A stretch of DNA of 64,000 nucleotides from positions 1 to 64,000 of the forward strand of contig NZ_FOLD01000005.1 in the NCBI RefSeq assembly GCF_900112225.1. The letters run 5' to 3'. A program made the translations under genes and the position numbers. The stretch comes from Massilia yuzhufengensis. Its GTDB lineage: Bacteria; Pseudomonadota; Gammaproteobacteria; Burkholderiales; Burkholderiaceae_D. Below are positions 54,649 to 63,108 of this stretch, in pieces; position 1 is the stretch's first letter, and the number at the start of each line of letters is the position of its first letter. The notes beneath the pieces were generated by a model. The model searched no databases. It saw nothing but the letters and a program-made list of their open reading frames with translations, and was not told the origin of the DNA.

Positions 54649-57494
54649 GTGAATCTCACAACGAAAGGCGATCCTGCGTTGCGCGCTTTCATCAAACATT
54701 CGACGCATACATTGGAGGGTAAGACTGGAAGTGGATAGGATAATTTTTCCGGCTGTGTAAAGCTTTTCTTTCCTGCCTGGATAATGAGCTTCCGAGGGCA
54801 ACTCAATGATATATTTCCGCCATCGATTGTAACGTTTGCCCCACCAGCTGTTGTCAAACTGATTTTCTTTGAAGCCGCGAAGTCAACGTAGGAAACGACG
54901 CTGACAATTACAAGCTCGTCTCTAGCGTTCGCTTTCAAATCATCGCCCTGCGACTGGATATCGACACCATCTTTACTAGCGATAAGTTGCAATCCCATTT
55001 CGGCGGCCGGCGGCTTTTTGGCCCCGCCTAAGACTCCCAAAGCCTGTTTTGACTGGACCCGTATCTGCTTAGCCGTGGCCACCTGAGTGTCCTGTCCACT
55101 TGTCAGAATCACTACTTCACCGGAAGACAACTGCACACTCTGTGCCGCAATTAAACCGAATACTACCTGTCCGGCGAGCTCAATAATGGGGTCCGTCAGA
55201 TACGGGATCCCTTTATCATCAGCTTTAGTGCTTTTTGCGGCGGCCTCCGCAAGCGCTCGCTGAAAATCGTGTGAGTTTCCTTGTCCGGACATCCCGGTTA
55301 GCATCGCCTTTAGTGGAGCCGCTGTACTGTCCAGCTTGCTCTCGTCTGGTTTCGCTGCGCCGACATGCGCAGCCAAGACTACCGTCTCATGCGTTTTTGC
55401 GGCTGAGCTAAATGCATCGCCCAGCGCATTCAGCTTTGTCAGCAATTCAATAGCCAGCCTACTTTCCCCAAGCGGGTCGCGCTTCAAGGCGCTGTGATCG
55501 ACCTTGGAGCTCGATACGAGCAGTCCCGCTGCAGCACGTAGAACGCCGGAAGCATCTGTACGGACCTCCGCTCCAAGGCCGCGGAAGCTGCCCCGATAGT
55601 TGTCCGACGAGTGAACCAAATGTCCGAAATTCAGCTCGCTCCCCGCATGCGTACTCCTGAGCTGCACCCTCCCCTGCCCATCCGTATCATCAAATACCAG
55701 CTGCGAATACCCATACCCACCAAACTCCTTGCTCCGAATCCCCCACTGCACCGTCGGATTCCGATGCCCGGCACTATCCGCCGACGCGCCATGCCACACC
55801 GGACTATTCCCCCCGCTCAGATTTCCCTGCCCTGAAGCCGAATGATCGTGCGCTGCTTCAAAGCACGAAAGATCCGCATCGCTATCGCGCCGCCCGCCGG
55901 GCGTCGCAACGACACCGCCCTCCCCCTGGCCGTTGTAGAACGCGCCAACCACAACTGGCCGGTCGATATCGTTCTCCAGGAATTGCACCAGCACCTCCTG
56001 GCCAATACGCGGCAGGAACTGCTGTCCCATCCCACCACCCGCCGAGCGCTGTGCAACGCGTACCCAGCAGGTCGCATTCCCGCTCTCTTGCCAATGAAAC
56101 CGGATGCGAACCCTTCCCAGCCTGTCGCAGTACAACTCATCCGCACCGCTGGGCTGGTCATTCCCATCGGCCCCAACGACAATCGCACTATGCGCGCCGA
56201 ACGCGACGGGTTTCGGGCGACTGCCACCCCCTTCCAGCTGCGGGCGCCAAACGATCCCGGTCGCGACTGCGCTGAAGCAGTTCGCATACCCGGTCGAGCG
56301 CGCCTGGCCGATTGCCAGCGCAAGCTCGTCCGGCATATCCGATCGAACGACATCTTCCAGCAACTCCGGAATCGGCCCGAACAGCTCCGCAAGCGCATGC
56401 TGCGCCGCCGGCGGCATGTTGTTCACGCCAATGCTCACCACGCGCAGCACCGTGAACGAAGCCGATTCAGCCAGCTGCTGTAGCGGTGCGCCGAGCACGT
56501 GCATGCAGGTACCCGCGCGCAGCGTGCGTACCGTCGAGCGCCCGTGCCACAGTTGCCCGCGCGCTTCTTGCCCTTCCATCTGCAGGTCGGCGTAGTGCTG
56601 CGCCTGCTGCCGGTCGGAAAACGCATACTGCCCCGGCACGTCATAGTCCTCGAGGGCGGGAAGTTTGCTGTGGGTGTAGTGCGACGGCGAACTGGCCGCA
56701 ACGACTTGCCTGGCCTTGTAGTCGTCACTGAGCAGCGTCGTCATCGACGCATGCAAGCGCCGCTGCGCCGTCAGCGCCTGGATGCTGTCGGACTCTTCCA
56801 CCGACCGGGCGCCGTGGAAGCGGATGCCCCCCAAGGCCGCGCTGCTGGCATCTTCCGGCACGGCGCAATCCTGCGAGCTGTCGGCGAACAGCACCAACCC
56901 TGGCCCCGCGTCGGTTTGCTCGACACGCCAGCACAGCCCCTCTTCGGCCAGCAGGCGCCGCACGAAATCGAGGTCCGACTCGCGGTACTGGCAGCAATAG
57001 CTGCGTGGCGGCACGTCGGCCATGAACGAGCCGGTCTCGTCGCTCCAGCGCCAGCGCGCCAACGGCAGGTAGGCGTCGAACACCGCGTCGACGATGTCGA
57101 CCACGCGCTTGTCCTGCCACACCCGGCAATTGCGCACTTGCCCCAGCCGCCAAAGCCATGACGACATCCGGATCCGATAGCGCGCCAAGCCGCCATCGCT
57201 ACCGAGCATGGCCGCTTCGCTGATCTCGCCGCCGAAGCGGGCGCGGGTCCCGTCCGCCAGGCTGGCTTCCAGGACCGCTGGCTGGCCGAGCAGGCGATCA
57301 AGCTCCAGGTTGGCATCGGTCGACAGCGCGATCACGTCGCGTATCCCGAGCGCCTGCAGCGCGTCGTCCGCCAAGAAGGCTTCGACCAGCAGGCCGCCCT
57401 CCTCGCCATCGCCAATCTTGAACGCATACAGCCGACTTGCGCTGCTGAACTCAGCGAGCGCGGCAAAGATATGATCCGTCAGCGCAGTGCTCAT
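54645..57494 (-). CDS. vgrG: T6SS spike protein VgrG with DUF2345 C-terminal domain
   Basis: Trimeric puncturing tip of the type VI tail, 949 residues. The phage gp27/gp5-like core covers about 1-560: SYCCQYRESDLDFVRRLLAE, YCDRLGRVRIRFHWQ (gp5 OB fold) and GQEVLVQFLENDIDRPVVVG are family hallmarks. A T6SS_Vgr/DUF2345 extension follows (STHAGSELNFGHL, VVILTSGQDTQVAT, SLTTAGGANVTIDGGNIS) and probably forms the needle. The front of the gene has host-like high GC, while roughly the last third (from about 55600 down to 54645) is lower in GC like the cargo, suggesting a recombinant gene. A short Cys pair VCVECL lies near the end. Confidence 0.93.
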   Translation of the reverse strand: MSTALTDHIFAALAEFSSASRLYAFKIGDGEEGGLLVEAFLADDALQALGIRDVIALSTDANLELDRLLGQPAVLEASLADGTRARFGGEISEAAMLGSDGGLARYRIRMSSWLWRLGQVRNCRVWQDKRVVDIVDAVFDAYLPLARWRWSDETGSFMADVPPRSYCCQYRESDLDFVRRLLAEEGLCWRVEQTDAGPGLVLFADSSQDCAVPEDASSAALGGIRFHGARSVEESDSIQALTAQRRLHASMTTLLSDDYKARQVVAASSPSHYTHSKLPALEDYDVPGQYAFSDRQQAQHYADLQMEGQEARGQLWHGRSTVRTLRAGTCMHVLGAPLQQLAESASFTVLRVVSIGVNNMPPAAQHALAELFGPIPELLEDVVRSDMPDELALAIGQARSTGYANCFSAVATGIVWRPQLEGGGSRPKPVAFGAHSAIVVGADGNDQPSGADELYCDRLGRVRIRFHWQESGNATCWVRVAQRSAGGGMGQQFLPRIGQEVLVQFLENDIDRPVVVGAFYNGQGEGGVVATPGGRRDSDADLSCFEAAHDHSASGQGNLSGGNSPVWHGASADSAGHRNPTVQWGIRSKEFGGYGYSQLVFDDTDGQGRVQLRSTHAGSELNFGHLVHSSDNYRGSFRGLGAEVRTDASGVLRAAAGLLVSSSKVDHSALKRDPLGESRLAIELLTKLNALGDAFSSAAKTHETVVLAAHVGAAKPDESKLDSTAAPLKAMLTGMSGQGNSHDFQRALAEAAAKSTKADDKGIPYLTDPIIELAGQVVFGLIAAQSVQLSSGEVVILTSGQDTQVATAKQIRVQSKQALGVLGGAKKPPAAEMGLQLIASKDGVDIQSQGDDLKANARDELVIVSVVSYVDFAASKKISLTTAGGANVTIDGGNISLSCPRKLIIQAGKKSFTQPEKLSYPLPVLPSNVCVECLMKARNAGSPFVVRFT

Positions 57495-57661
57495 GACCTG
57501 GGCAATTCCTCGTAGGTTCGACAGCCGAAGGCACCACGATATAAGCAGTCTCTGCCGGAATTCTTGCGCCGCGTCATCAGTTCACGGCGCATGCCGAACT
57601 GGACGCGGTCAATCCGTGGATAACGTTAAAATAATTGCAACTCCACCAGCTGGTACAGGCC

Positions 57662-58177
57662 GTGAAATTCATCCAAAACATTTTCCTCGTCGGATACATG
57701 CTGATCGTCGGCCTGTTCTTTATCTGCGGCATCGGCCTGATCGTCCTGGCCGCAGTGGAAACCTGGGGCGCCCTCGATCCCCGTACCGATTTCAAGGTGC
57801 GCGAGCGCTTCGAACTCATCCTCGAATGCGTCGGCCTGCTGACCATTGCGGTCGCCTCGCTGGAGCTTGGCCAGACGGTGCTCGAAGAGGAAGTGCAGCG
57901 CTCGGTCAACATCAGCTCGCCCACCCGGGTGCGGCGCTTCCTGTCGCGCTTCCTGATCGTGGTGGTGGTGTCGCTGTCGATCGAATGCCTGATCGGCGTG
58001 TTCCAGTTCATGCACGGCAAGCCGGAATACTTGCTGCATTCCGCCGCCATCGGCCTGGCGGCCGCGGCTATCCTCGCCACCTGGGGCATCTTTATCCGGA
58101 TGAACGTCTCCGCGGAAGAACTCGAGCCACATGCCATGCGCGAAGTCGTGGCCGAAGACAAGGAAGTCGAGGGCTGA
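57662..58177 (+). CDS. small membrane protein of unknown function
   Basis: I do not recognise a named family. The 171-residue protein has four hydrophobic segments, about 7-31 (IFLVGYMLIVGLFFICGIGL), 52-71, 97-117 and 128-145, with a charged loop VLEEEVQRSVNISSPTRVRR between the middle pair and an acidic C-terminus. The start is probably GTG 57662 (MKFIQNIFLV); TTG 57635 also works. It is divergent from vgrG, high in GC, and lies just before the second tRNA-Lys, so it is probably host backbone and not T6SS cargo. Confidence 0.72.
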   Translation: MKFIQNIFLVGYMLIVGLFFICGIGLIVLAAVETWGALDPRTDFKVRERFELILECVGLLTIAVASLELGQTVLEEEVQRSVNISSPTRVRRFLSRFLIVVVVSLSIECLIGVFQFMHGKPEYLLHSAAIGLAAAAILATWGIFIRMNVSAEELEPHAMREVVAEDKEVEG

Positions 58178-58221
58178 GCAGGGGATCATTGCGCGAATTT
58201 CCACAAACCGACACGAAGCCC

Positions 58222-58250
58222 TTGGACATTCGCACAAACGCCGCTATAAT
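58222..58250 (+). promoter_or_regulatory. promoter of the second tRNA-Lys
   Basis: TTGGAC (58222-58227) and TATAAT (58245-58250) are separated by 17 nt; the tRNA starts 12 nt after the -10 box. Confidence 0.85.
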
Positions 58251-58262
58251 CTTGGCTTCTTC

Positions 58263-58338
58263 GGGTCGTTAGCTCAGCTGGTAGAGCAGCGGACTTTTAA
58301 TCCGTTGGTCGCAGGTTCGAATCCCGCACGGCCTACCA
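58263..58338 (+). tRNA. tRNA-Lys (anticodon UUU), copy 2
   Basis: Identical over all 76 nt to the gene at 50996-51071, with anticodon UUU and encoded CCA. The promoter and terminator sequences of the two copies differ. Confidence 0.98.
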
Positions 58339-58352
58339 AAGATTCAGCAATG

Positions 58353-58386
58353 AAGGCGTCATGAGCAATCATGACGCCTTTTTTGT
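58353..58386 (+). terminator. terminator after tRNA-Lys copy 2
   Basis: AAGGCGTCATGA, loop GCAA and TCATGACGCCTT form a perfect 12-bp stem followed by TTTTTTGTTTT, 14 nt after the tRNA. Confidence 0.95.
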
Positions 58387-58403
58387 TTTCCGCGGTCATA
58401 TTG

Positions 58404-58431
58404 CTGTCATCCTCGGCTCCTATGCTGTCGA
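58404..58431 (+). promoter_or_regulatory. Pho-box-like repeats upstream of the choice-of-anchor I gene
   Basis: CTGTCAT (58404-58410) and CTGTCGA (58425-58431) are 21 nt apart; the Pho box consensus has CTGTCAT-like units every 11 nt (22 for alternate units). The middle unit is poor, so this is only suggestive. Confidence 0.25.
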
Positions 58432-58454
58432 TTCTTTAACTTGGGAATCCGACA

Positions 58455-60095
58455 ATGCCGTTTCTTGACTCCGCCGCTCCACCGACCACCTTGCGCACCC
58501 TGGGCGCCGCCCTGCTCGCCGCCGCCGTCCTCACCGCCTGCGGCGGCAGTGACGACGAGCCGACGCCAAGGACGCTGACGATGGAAAAAATCGGCAGCTA
58601 CAACGGCGGCAAGCCTGGCGCTGCGGAAATCACCGCCTATGACGCCGCCAGCAAGCGCCTGTTCGTCGTCAATGGCGCCAACGGCACGGTCGACGTGCTC
58701 GACCTGTCCACGCCTTCGTCGCCCAAGCTGGCCGGCACCATCAGCGTCGCGGCGCTCGGCGCCGGGGTGAACAGCGTCGCCATCCATGACGGCCTGGTCG
58801 CGCTGGCCATCGAAGCTTCTCCCAAGACCAGCCCTGGCACGATCGCTTTCTACAATGCCGGCGACCTGAAACTGGTGAACAGCGTCAAGGTCGGCGCCCA
58901 GCCCGACATGCTCACGTTTACGCCCGACGGCCGCAGCGTGCTGGTGGCCAATGAAGGCGAGCCGAACAGCTACGGCCTGGCCGACTCGATCGATCCGGAA
59001 GGCTCGGTCAGTGTCATCACCGTCAACCGCGGCGGCACGCCGACGGTGGCCAGCGCCGATTTCCGCGCCTTCAATGGCCAGGAAGCCGCCCTGCGCGCGC
59101 AGGGCATCCGGATCTACGGCCCCGGCGCCAGCGCGGCCCAAGACTTCGAGCCGGAATACATCGCCCTGAGCGAAGACGGGCGCACGGCCTACGTCACGCT
59201 GCAGGAAAACAATGCCGTGGCCATCGTTGATGTCGCTACCGCGAAAGTGACGTCGATCAAGCCGCTCGGCACCAAGAACCACAACCTGGCCGGCATGGGC
59301 CTGGACGCCTCCGACGAAGACGGCGTCGTCAACAGCAATACCGGCACGCCGGCCGTGAAGATCGGCCCGCAACCGGTCAAGGGCATGTACCTGCCCGACG
59401 CGATCGCCCGCTTCACCGTGGACGGCACGGCCTACCTGATCACCGCCAACGAAGGCGACGCGCGCGCCGACTGGCCGGGCTTCAATGAAGAAACCCGGGT
59501 GCGCGCCCATTGCACCGCGGGCCTGGACCCGACCGTGTTCGGCGACGCCGCCAACCTGATCCTCGATTCGAACCTGGGCCGCCTGCGCATCACGGCGAAC
59601 CCGAACGGCGGCAGCGCCGGCAAGAACGCGGCCGGCCAGTGCAACGAGCTCTACACCTTCGGCGCCCGCTCGTTCTCGATCTGGGATACCAACCTGGTCC
59701 GCGTGTACGACTCGGGCGACGAGTTCGAAAAGAACACCCAGGCCCTGCCGAACGGCCGCTTCAACGCCAGCAACGACAACAACACCCTGGACAGCCGCAG
59801 CCCGGCCAAGGGTCCGGAACCGGAAGGCGTGGTGGTCGGCCGCTTCGGCAACAAAACCTATGCCTTCATCGGCCTGGAGCGGGTCGGCGGGGTGATGGTG
59901 TATGACGTGAGCAAGCCCTCGGCGGCCAGTTTCGTCACCTACCTCAATACCCGCAGCAACGACAGCGGCGACCTGGGTCCGGAAGGCCTGGCGCTGATCC
60001 CGGCGGACAAGTCGCCGAACAACAAGCCACTGCTCATCGTCGGGAACGAGGTCAGCGGCACGACGGCGATCCTGCAAATCAACCTGGGCTACTAA
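58455..60095 (+). CDS. choice-of-anchor I family lipoprotein
   Basis: Predicted extracytoplasmic beta-propeller protein of 546 residues, of the group often labelled alkaline phosphatase-like or mesenchyme-specific glycoprotein-like. The leader LGAALLAAAVLTACGGSDDE has a lipobox with Cys33, so it is probably a lipoprotein. Propeller-type strands such as AYDAASKRLFVVNGANGTVD, LVANEGEPNSYGLADS and YLITANEGDARADWPGF are family hallmarks. Catalysis has not been shown for the group as far as I know. It stands alone. Confidence 0.88.
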   Translation: MPFLDSAAPPTTLRTLGAALLAAAVLTACGGSDDEPTPRTLTMEKIGSYNGGKPGAAEITAYDAASKRLFVVNGANGTVDVLDLSTPSSPKLAGTISVAALGAGVNSVAIHDGLVALAIEASPKTSPGTIAFYNAGDLKLVNSVKVGAQPDMLTFTPDGRSVLVANEGEPNSYGLADSIDPEGSVSVITVNRGGTPTVASADFRAFNGQEAALRAQGIRIYGPGASAAQDFEPEYIALSEDGRTAYVTLQENNAVAIVDVATAKVTSIKPLGTKNHNLAGMGLDASDEDGVVNSNTGTPAVKIGPQPVKGMYLPDAIARFTVDGTAYLITANEGDARADWPGFNEETRVRAHCTAGLDPTVFGDAANLILDSNLGRLRITANPNGGSAGKNAAGQCNELYTFGARSFSIWDTNLVRVYDSGDEFEKNTQALPNGRFNASNDNNTLDSRSPAKGPEPEGVVVGRFGNKTYAFIGLERVGGVMVYDVSKPSAASFVTYLNTRSNDSGDLGPEGLALIPADKSPNNKPLLIVGNEVSGTTAILQINLGY

Positions 60096-60161
60096 GCGTC
60101 ACCAGCGAAATGCCGGCAACGGCGGTTGGCATTTCGCCGCGCGCCGCCGATAATCGGCGCC

Positions 60162-60770
60162 ATGCCTTCCACCATCGCCGCCCCCGTCCACTTCGAACTC
60201 ATCATCAAGAAGAGCCGCTTCCTCGCCTGCGTGCAGCCGATGCCCGACCGCGCCGGCGCCCAGCAGGTGGTGGCCGGCCTGCGCGCGCAGCACCCGGGCG
60301 CCGCCCACGTATGCTGGGCCCTGCTGGCGGGAGGCCATTCGGCGGCGGTCGATGACGGCGAGCCGAGCGGCACGGCGGGCCGCCCGATGCTGGACGTGCT
60401 GCGCCACCAGGACCTGGAAGGCGTGCTGGCCACCGTGGTGCGCTACTTCGGCGGCGTCAAGCTCGGCGCCGGCGGGTTGGTGCGTGCGTACACCGACAGC
60501 GTGGCGCAAGCCCTGCTGCAGGCCCAGAAAGTACCGATCATCAAGCTGCAGCAGCTGCGCTGCACCGCGCCGTATGCCTTCGAAGGCCTGGTGCGGCGCG
60601 AACTCGAGGCGGCCGGCGCCAGCCTGGACGAGGTGGCGCACGGCGACGACGTCCGCTTCGACTTCAGCCTGCCGGCGCAGGATGCCGGCGCGCTGCGCAC
60701 CCGCCTCGACAATGCGGGCCACGGCCGCATCGGCTGGCCGCGGATCGACGGCGAAGCGGGCGACGCCTAG
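60162..60770 (+). CDS. YigZ/IMPACT family protein
   Basis: The 202-residue protein has the UPF0029 (IMPACT N-terminal-like) domain: FELIIKKSRFLACVQPM, AVDDGEPSGTAGRPMLDVL and ATVVRYFGGVKLGAGGLVRAY. A DUF1949-type C-terminal part follows. Family members have been linked to translation regulation, but the function in bacteria is unclear. ATG 60162 (MPSTIAAPVHFEL) is chosen. A GATAAT lies only about 10 nt upstream, so the mRNA may have almost no leader. Confidence 0.92.
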   Translation: MPSTIAAPVHFELIIKKSRFLACVQPMPDRAGAQQVVAGLRAQHPGAAHVCWALLAGGHSAAVDDGEPSGTAGRPMLDVLRHQDLEGVLATVVRYFGGVKLGAGGLVRAYTDSVAQALLQAQKVPIIKLQQLRCTAPYAFEGLVRRELEAAGASLDEVAHGDDVRFDFSLPAQDAGALRTRLDNAGHGRIGWPRIDGEAGDA

Positions 60771-60876
60771 CCCGCCACATGCCCCCGCGCTATACCTGTC
60801 ATCACGACACGAAAGCGGACTGGACGCGCGCCAGCCGGTATAGTGGCCAGCCTCCCCCGCTACACCTCTCCCTATT

Positions 60877-62043
60877 TTGATCAAGAAAAGCCTCGTCCCC
60901 CTCGCCCTCGGCGGCTTCGGCATCGGCATGACCGAATTCGTCATCATGGGCATCCTGCCCGACATCGCCACCGGCCTGCAGATCAGCATCCCGCAAGCCG
61001 GCTACCTGATCACCGCGTATGCGCTGGGCGTCGTGGTCGGCGCGCCGACCTTGGTGAGCATGCTGGCGCACCGCCCGCCGCGCAGCGTGCTGATGTGGTT
61101 CATGCTGATGTTCACGGTATTCAATGCGATGTCGGCCTTCGCCCCGAACTTCGAAGTCATGATGCTGTCGCGCTTCATGGCCGGCCTGCCGCATGGCGCT
61201 TTCTTCGGCGTCGGGTCGGTGGTGGCGGCGCGCCTGGCCGACGAAGGCAAGGTGGCCGCCGCGCTGGCGACCATGTTCACCGGCCTGACCCTGGCCAATG
61301 TCATTGGCGTGCCGGCCGGCACCTGGCTCGGCCACAACCTGAGCTGGCGCGCGGTGTTCCTGGTGGTGGCGCTGATCGGGCTGGCCACCGTGTTCGCCTT
61401 GCGCCAGCTGGTGCCGCACATCGATTCGCAGGCCCGCACCAGCCTGCGGCATGACCTGCGCATTTTCCGCAGCCGCGCGCTGTGGCTGGCGCTGGCGATT
61501 ACCTCGATCGGCACCGGCGGCTTCTTCGCCTTCTTCAGCTATATCGCACCGCTACTGACCGAAGTCACGCGCTTCAAGCCGTCGACGATCCCGATGGTGA
61601 TGACGGTGGTGGGTGTGGGCATGACGGTGGGCGTGCTGCTGGGCGGCCGGCTGGCGGACCGCGTGCCGCCGCTGCAGGCGATCCTGATCCTGTTGGCGAG
61701 CATGACGGTCCTGCTGCTGTGCAACGGGCTGTTCGCCGGCTCGCAGCCCGCCATGCTGGTGCTGGCCTTTGCCACCGGCGCCAACGCGCTGGCGCTGGGG
61801 CCGCCGATCCAGATGCTGTTGATGGAGCATTCGCGCGAGGCGGAAATGCTGGGGTCGTCCCTGGGACAGTCGGGCTTCAATGTCGGCAACGCGACCGGGG
61901 CTTTCCTGGGCGGGATCCCGCTGACGCTCGGTTACTCGTATGCTTCGCCGCAATGGGTGGCGGCCGGCCTGGCGCTGGCCGGTGTGGGCCTGGCGCTGGC
62001 AATGCTGGCGCACGGCCGCGCGCGGGCGCTGGTCCCGGCTTGA
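60877..62043 (+). CDS. MFS transporter, drug/sugar efflux type
   Basis: Proton-driven exporter of 388 residues with 12 helices. It matches the DHA1/AraJ-type pattern: ALGGFGIGMTEFVIMGILPD, the motif-like GAPTLVSMLAHRPPRSVLMW and GLPHGAFFGVGSVVAARLA, with a central loop after VPHIDSQARTSLRHDLR. The only start close to the first helix is TTG 60877 (read as Met), with no clear ribosome site; TATAGT lies about 35 nt upstream. The substrate is unknown. Confidence 0.9.
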   Translation: MIKKSLVPLALGGFGIGMTEFVIMGILPDIATGLQISIPQAGYLITAYALGVVVGAPTLVSMLAHRPPRSVLMWFMLMFTVFNAMSAFAPNFEVMMLSRFMAGLPHGAFFGVGSVVAARLADEGKVAAALATMFTGLTLANVIGVPAGTWLGHNLSWRAVFLVVALIGLATVFALRQLVPHIDSQARTSLRHDLRIFRSRALWLALAITSIGTGGFFAFFSYIAPLLTEVTRFKPSTIPMVMTVVGVGMTVGVLLGGRLADRVPPLQAILILLASMTVLLLCNGLFAGSQPAMLVLAFATGANALALGPPIQMLLMEHSREAEMLGSSLGQSGFNVGNATGAFLGGIPLTLGYSYASPQWVAAGLALAGVGLALAMLAHGRARALVPA

Positions 62044-62046
62044 ACT

Positions 62047-63015
62047 TCAGGCCGGGGTAGCGGCCCTGCTGCGGACCCGGCGGCCGGCCACGGCCATGCC
62101 GACGCCGGCCAGCATCAGCGCCAGCGTGCCCGGCTCGGGCACATCCGATGACGGCGTGCCCGTCTCGGGCACAACCACCGGCGGCATGCTGTCGTCGTAG
62201 CCGGCCACGTCGGTCGGCTTGAAGTAATGGTTGGAATTGACCTGGATCGTCGAGTTCCAGGACCCGACCACCACCTGGCCATTGATCACGCCCCAGTCTT
62301 CGGTGACGGATGCCTTCGGCGCCAGCACGCTCCCGATGATGCCCTTGGGATTGAGCGTTTCCGCGTCCATGAAGTTGAACAGGACATTGTAGTTACGCAG
62401 CGGCTCGAAGCTGATGCCGCCGTTGTTGAAGGTCGCGTTCTGGCCGCTCACATTGAAGATCAGGGTCTGACCTGCAATGAGTTTGTCGAGGGCCCAGCTG
62501 CTCGAGTAGCGGAACATGTCGGCTGAGACGTTGAACACGTCGACCCCGCCCTTGCCGCTACCGCTGACGACCACGCCGCTCCACAGCTTGCTGACGCTCC
62601 CCGTGCTTTCCACCTTGCCCAGGTCGCCGGACAGGCCGAGATAGTAGGCGGAGGCGGCGCCGAAGTCGAAGGGGCTGCTTGTCGTGCTCTCCGGAGTGGC
62701 CGCCCATTGCAGCGAGGTGGTGCCGCCCGCGTACATCTTGCCGTGGTCGATCGACCCGCCCGTCAGCTTGATGTCGCCCTTGGCGATCACCGCGTGCGAG
62801 CCATAGGCGGCCAGGTTGTTGTAATTGATCGAGTACGAGCTGACGTTGACGTTGCCACCGGCGATGACCGCGCCTTCGACATCGCTCGACGTGGCCGAAA
62901 AGTTGCCGAGCGTATAAATATTGGCGCCGCCCATCGTGCTGCCGAGGTCGATGATGCCGGCATGGGCCGCGCTCGACGCGACAATTGCTGTGATCACGAA
63001 GGCGACTCGCCGCAT
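62047..63015 (-). CDS. choice-of-anchor A family protein with PEP-CTERM sorting signal
   Basis: Exported protein of 322 residues, probably processed and retained by the exosortase pathway of exopolysaccharide-producing bacteria. A signal peptide (MRRVAFVITAIVASSAAHAG) precedes the choice-of-anchor A domain (LGNFSATSSDVEGAVIAGGN, FNVSGQNATFNNGGISFEPL, IIGSVLAPKASVTEDWGVIN). The C-terminus is VPEPGTLALMLAGVGMAVAG followed by RRVRSR, a complete PEP-CTERM. Exosortase (epsH) is not in the window. Two direct repeats lie right before the start, and the ATG at 63015 is preferred over 63075. Confidence 0.93.
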   Translation of the reverse strand: MRRVAFVITAIVASSAAHAGIIDLGSTMGGANIYTLGNFSATSSDVEGAVIAGGNVNVSSYSINYNNLAAYGSHAVIAKGDIKLTGGSIDHGKMYAGGTTSLQWAATPESTTSSPFDFGAASAYYLGLSGDLGKVESTGSVSKLWSGVVVSGSGKGGVDVFNVSADMFRYSSSWALDKLIAGQTLIFNVSGQNATFNNGGISFEPLRNYNVLFNFMDAETLNPKGIIGSVLAPKASVTEDWGVINGQVVVGSWNSTIQVNSNHYFKPTDVAGYDDSMPPVVVPETGTPSSDVPEPGTLALMLAGVGMAVAGRRVRSRAATPA

Positions 63016-63019
63016 GATA

Positions 63020-63048
63020 ATTCCCAATGGAAATTTTAGATTCCCAAT
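63020..63048 (-). promoter_or_regulatory. direct repeat ATTGGGAAT before the PEP-CTERM gene
   Basis: On the minus strand ATTGGGAAT occurs at 63040-63048 and again at 63020-63028, exactly 20 nt apart. The nearer copy also supplies the GGGA ribosome site 6 nt from the ATG, so a bound protein could block translation or transcription. Confidence 0.45.
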
Positions 63049-63108
63049 AGTATCAGCAGCCACGTGGCTATGCACATCGACTGTTGCTTTTGGGATAGAC
63101 CGCGACGC

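Noticed and set aside
51212-57494. A complete type VI secretion system
   Set aside because: Only vgrG and cargo-type genes are present; no tssB, tssC, tssK, tssM, hcp or clpV is in the window.
50996-58338. Duplicate tRNA-Lys considered as attL/attR of an integrative element
   Set aside because: Both copies are full genes with their own promoters and terminators, the interval has no integrase, excisionase or mobility gene, and part of it (57662-58177) looks like host DNA. Kept only as a recombination hypothesis.
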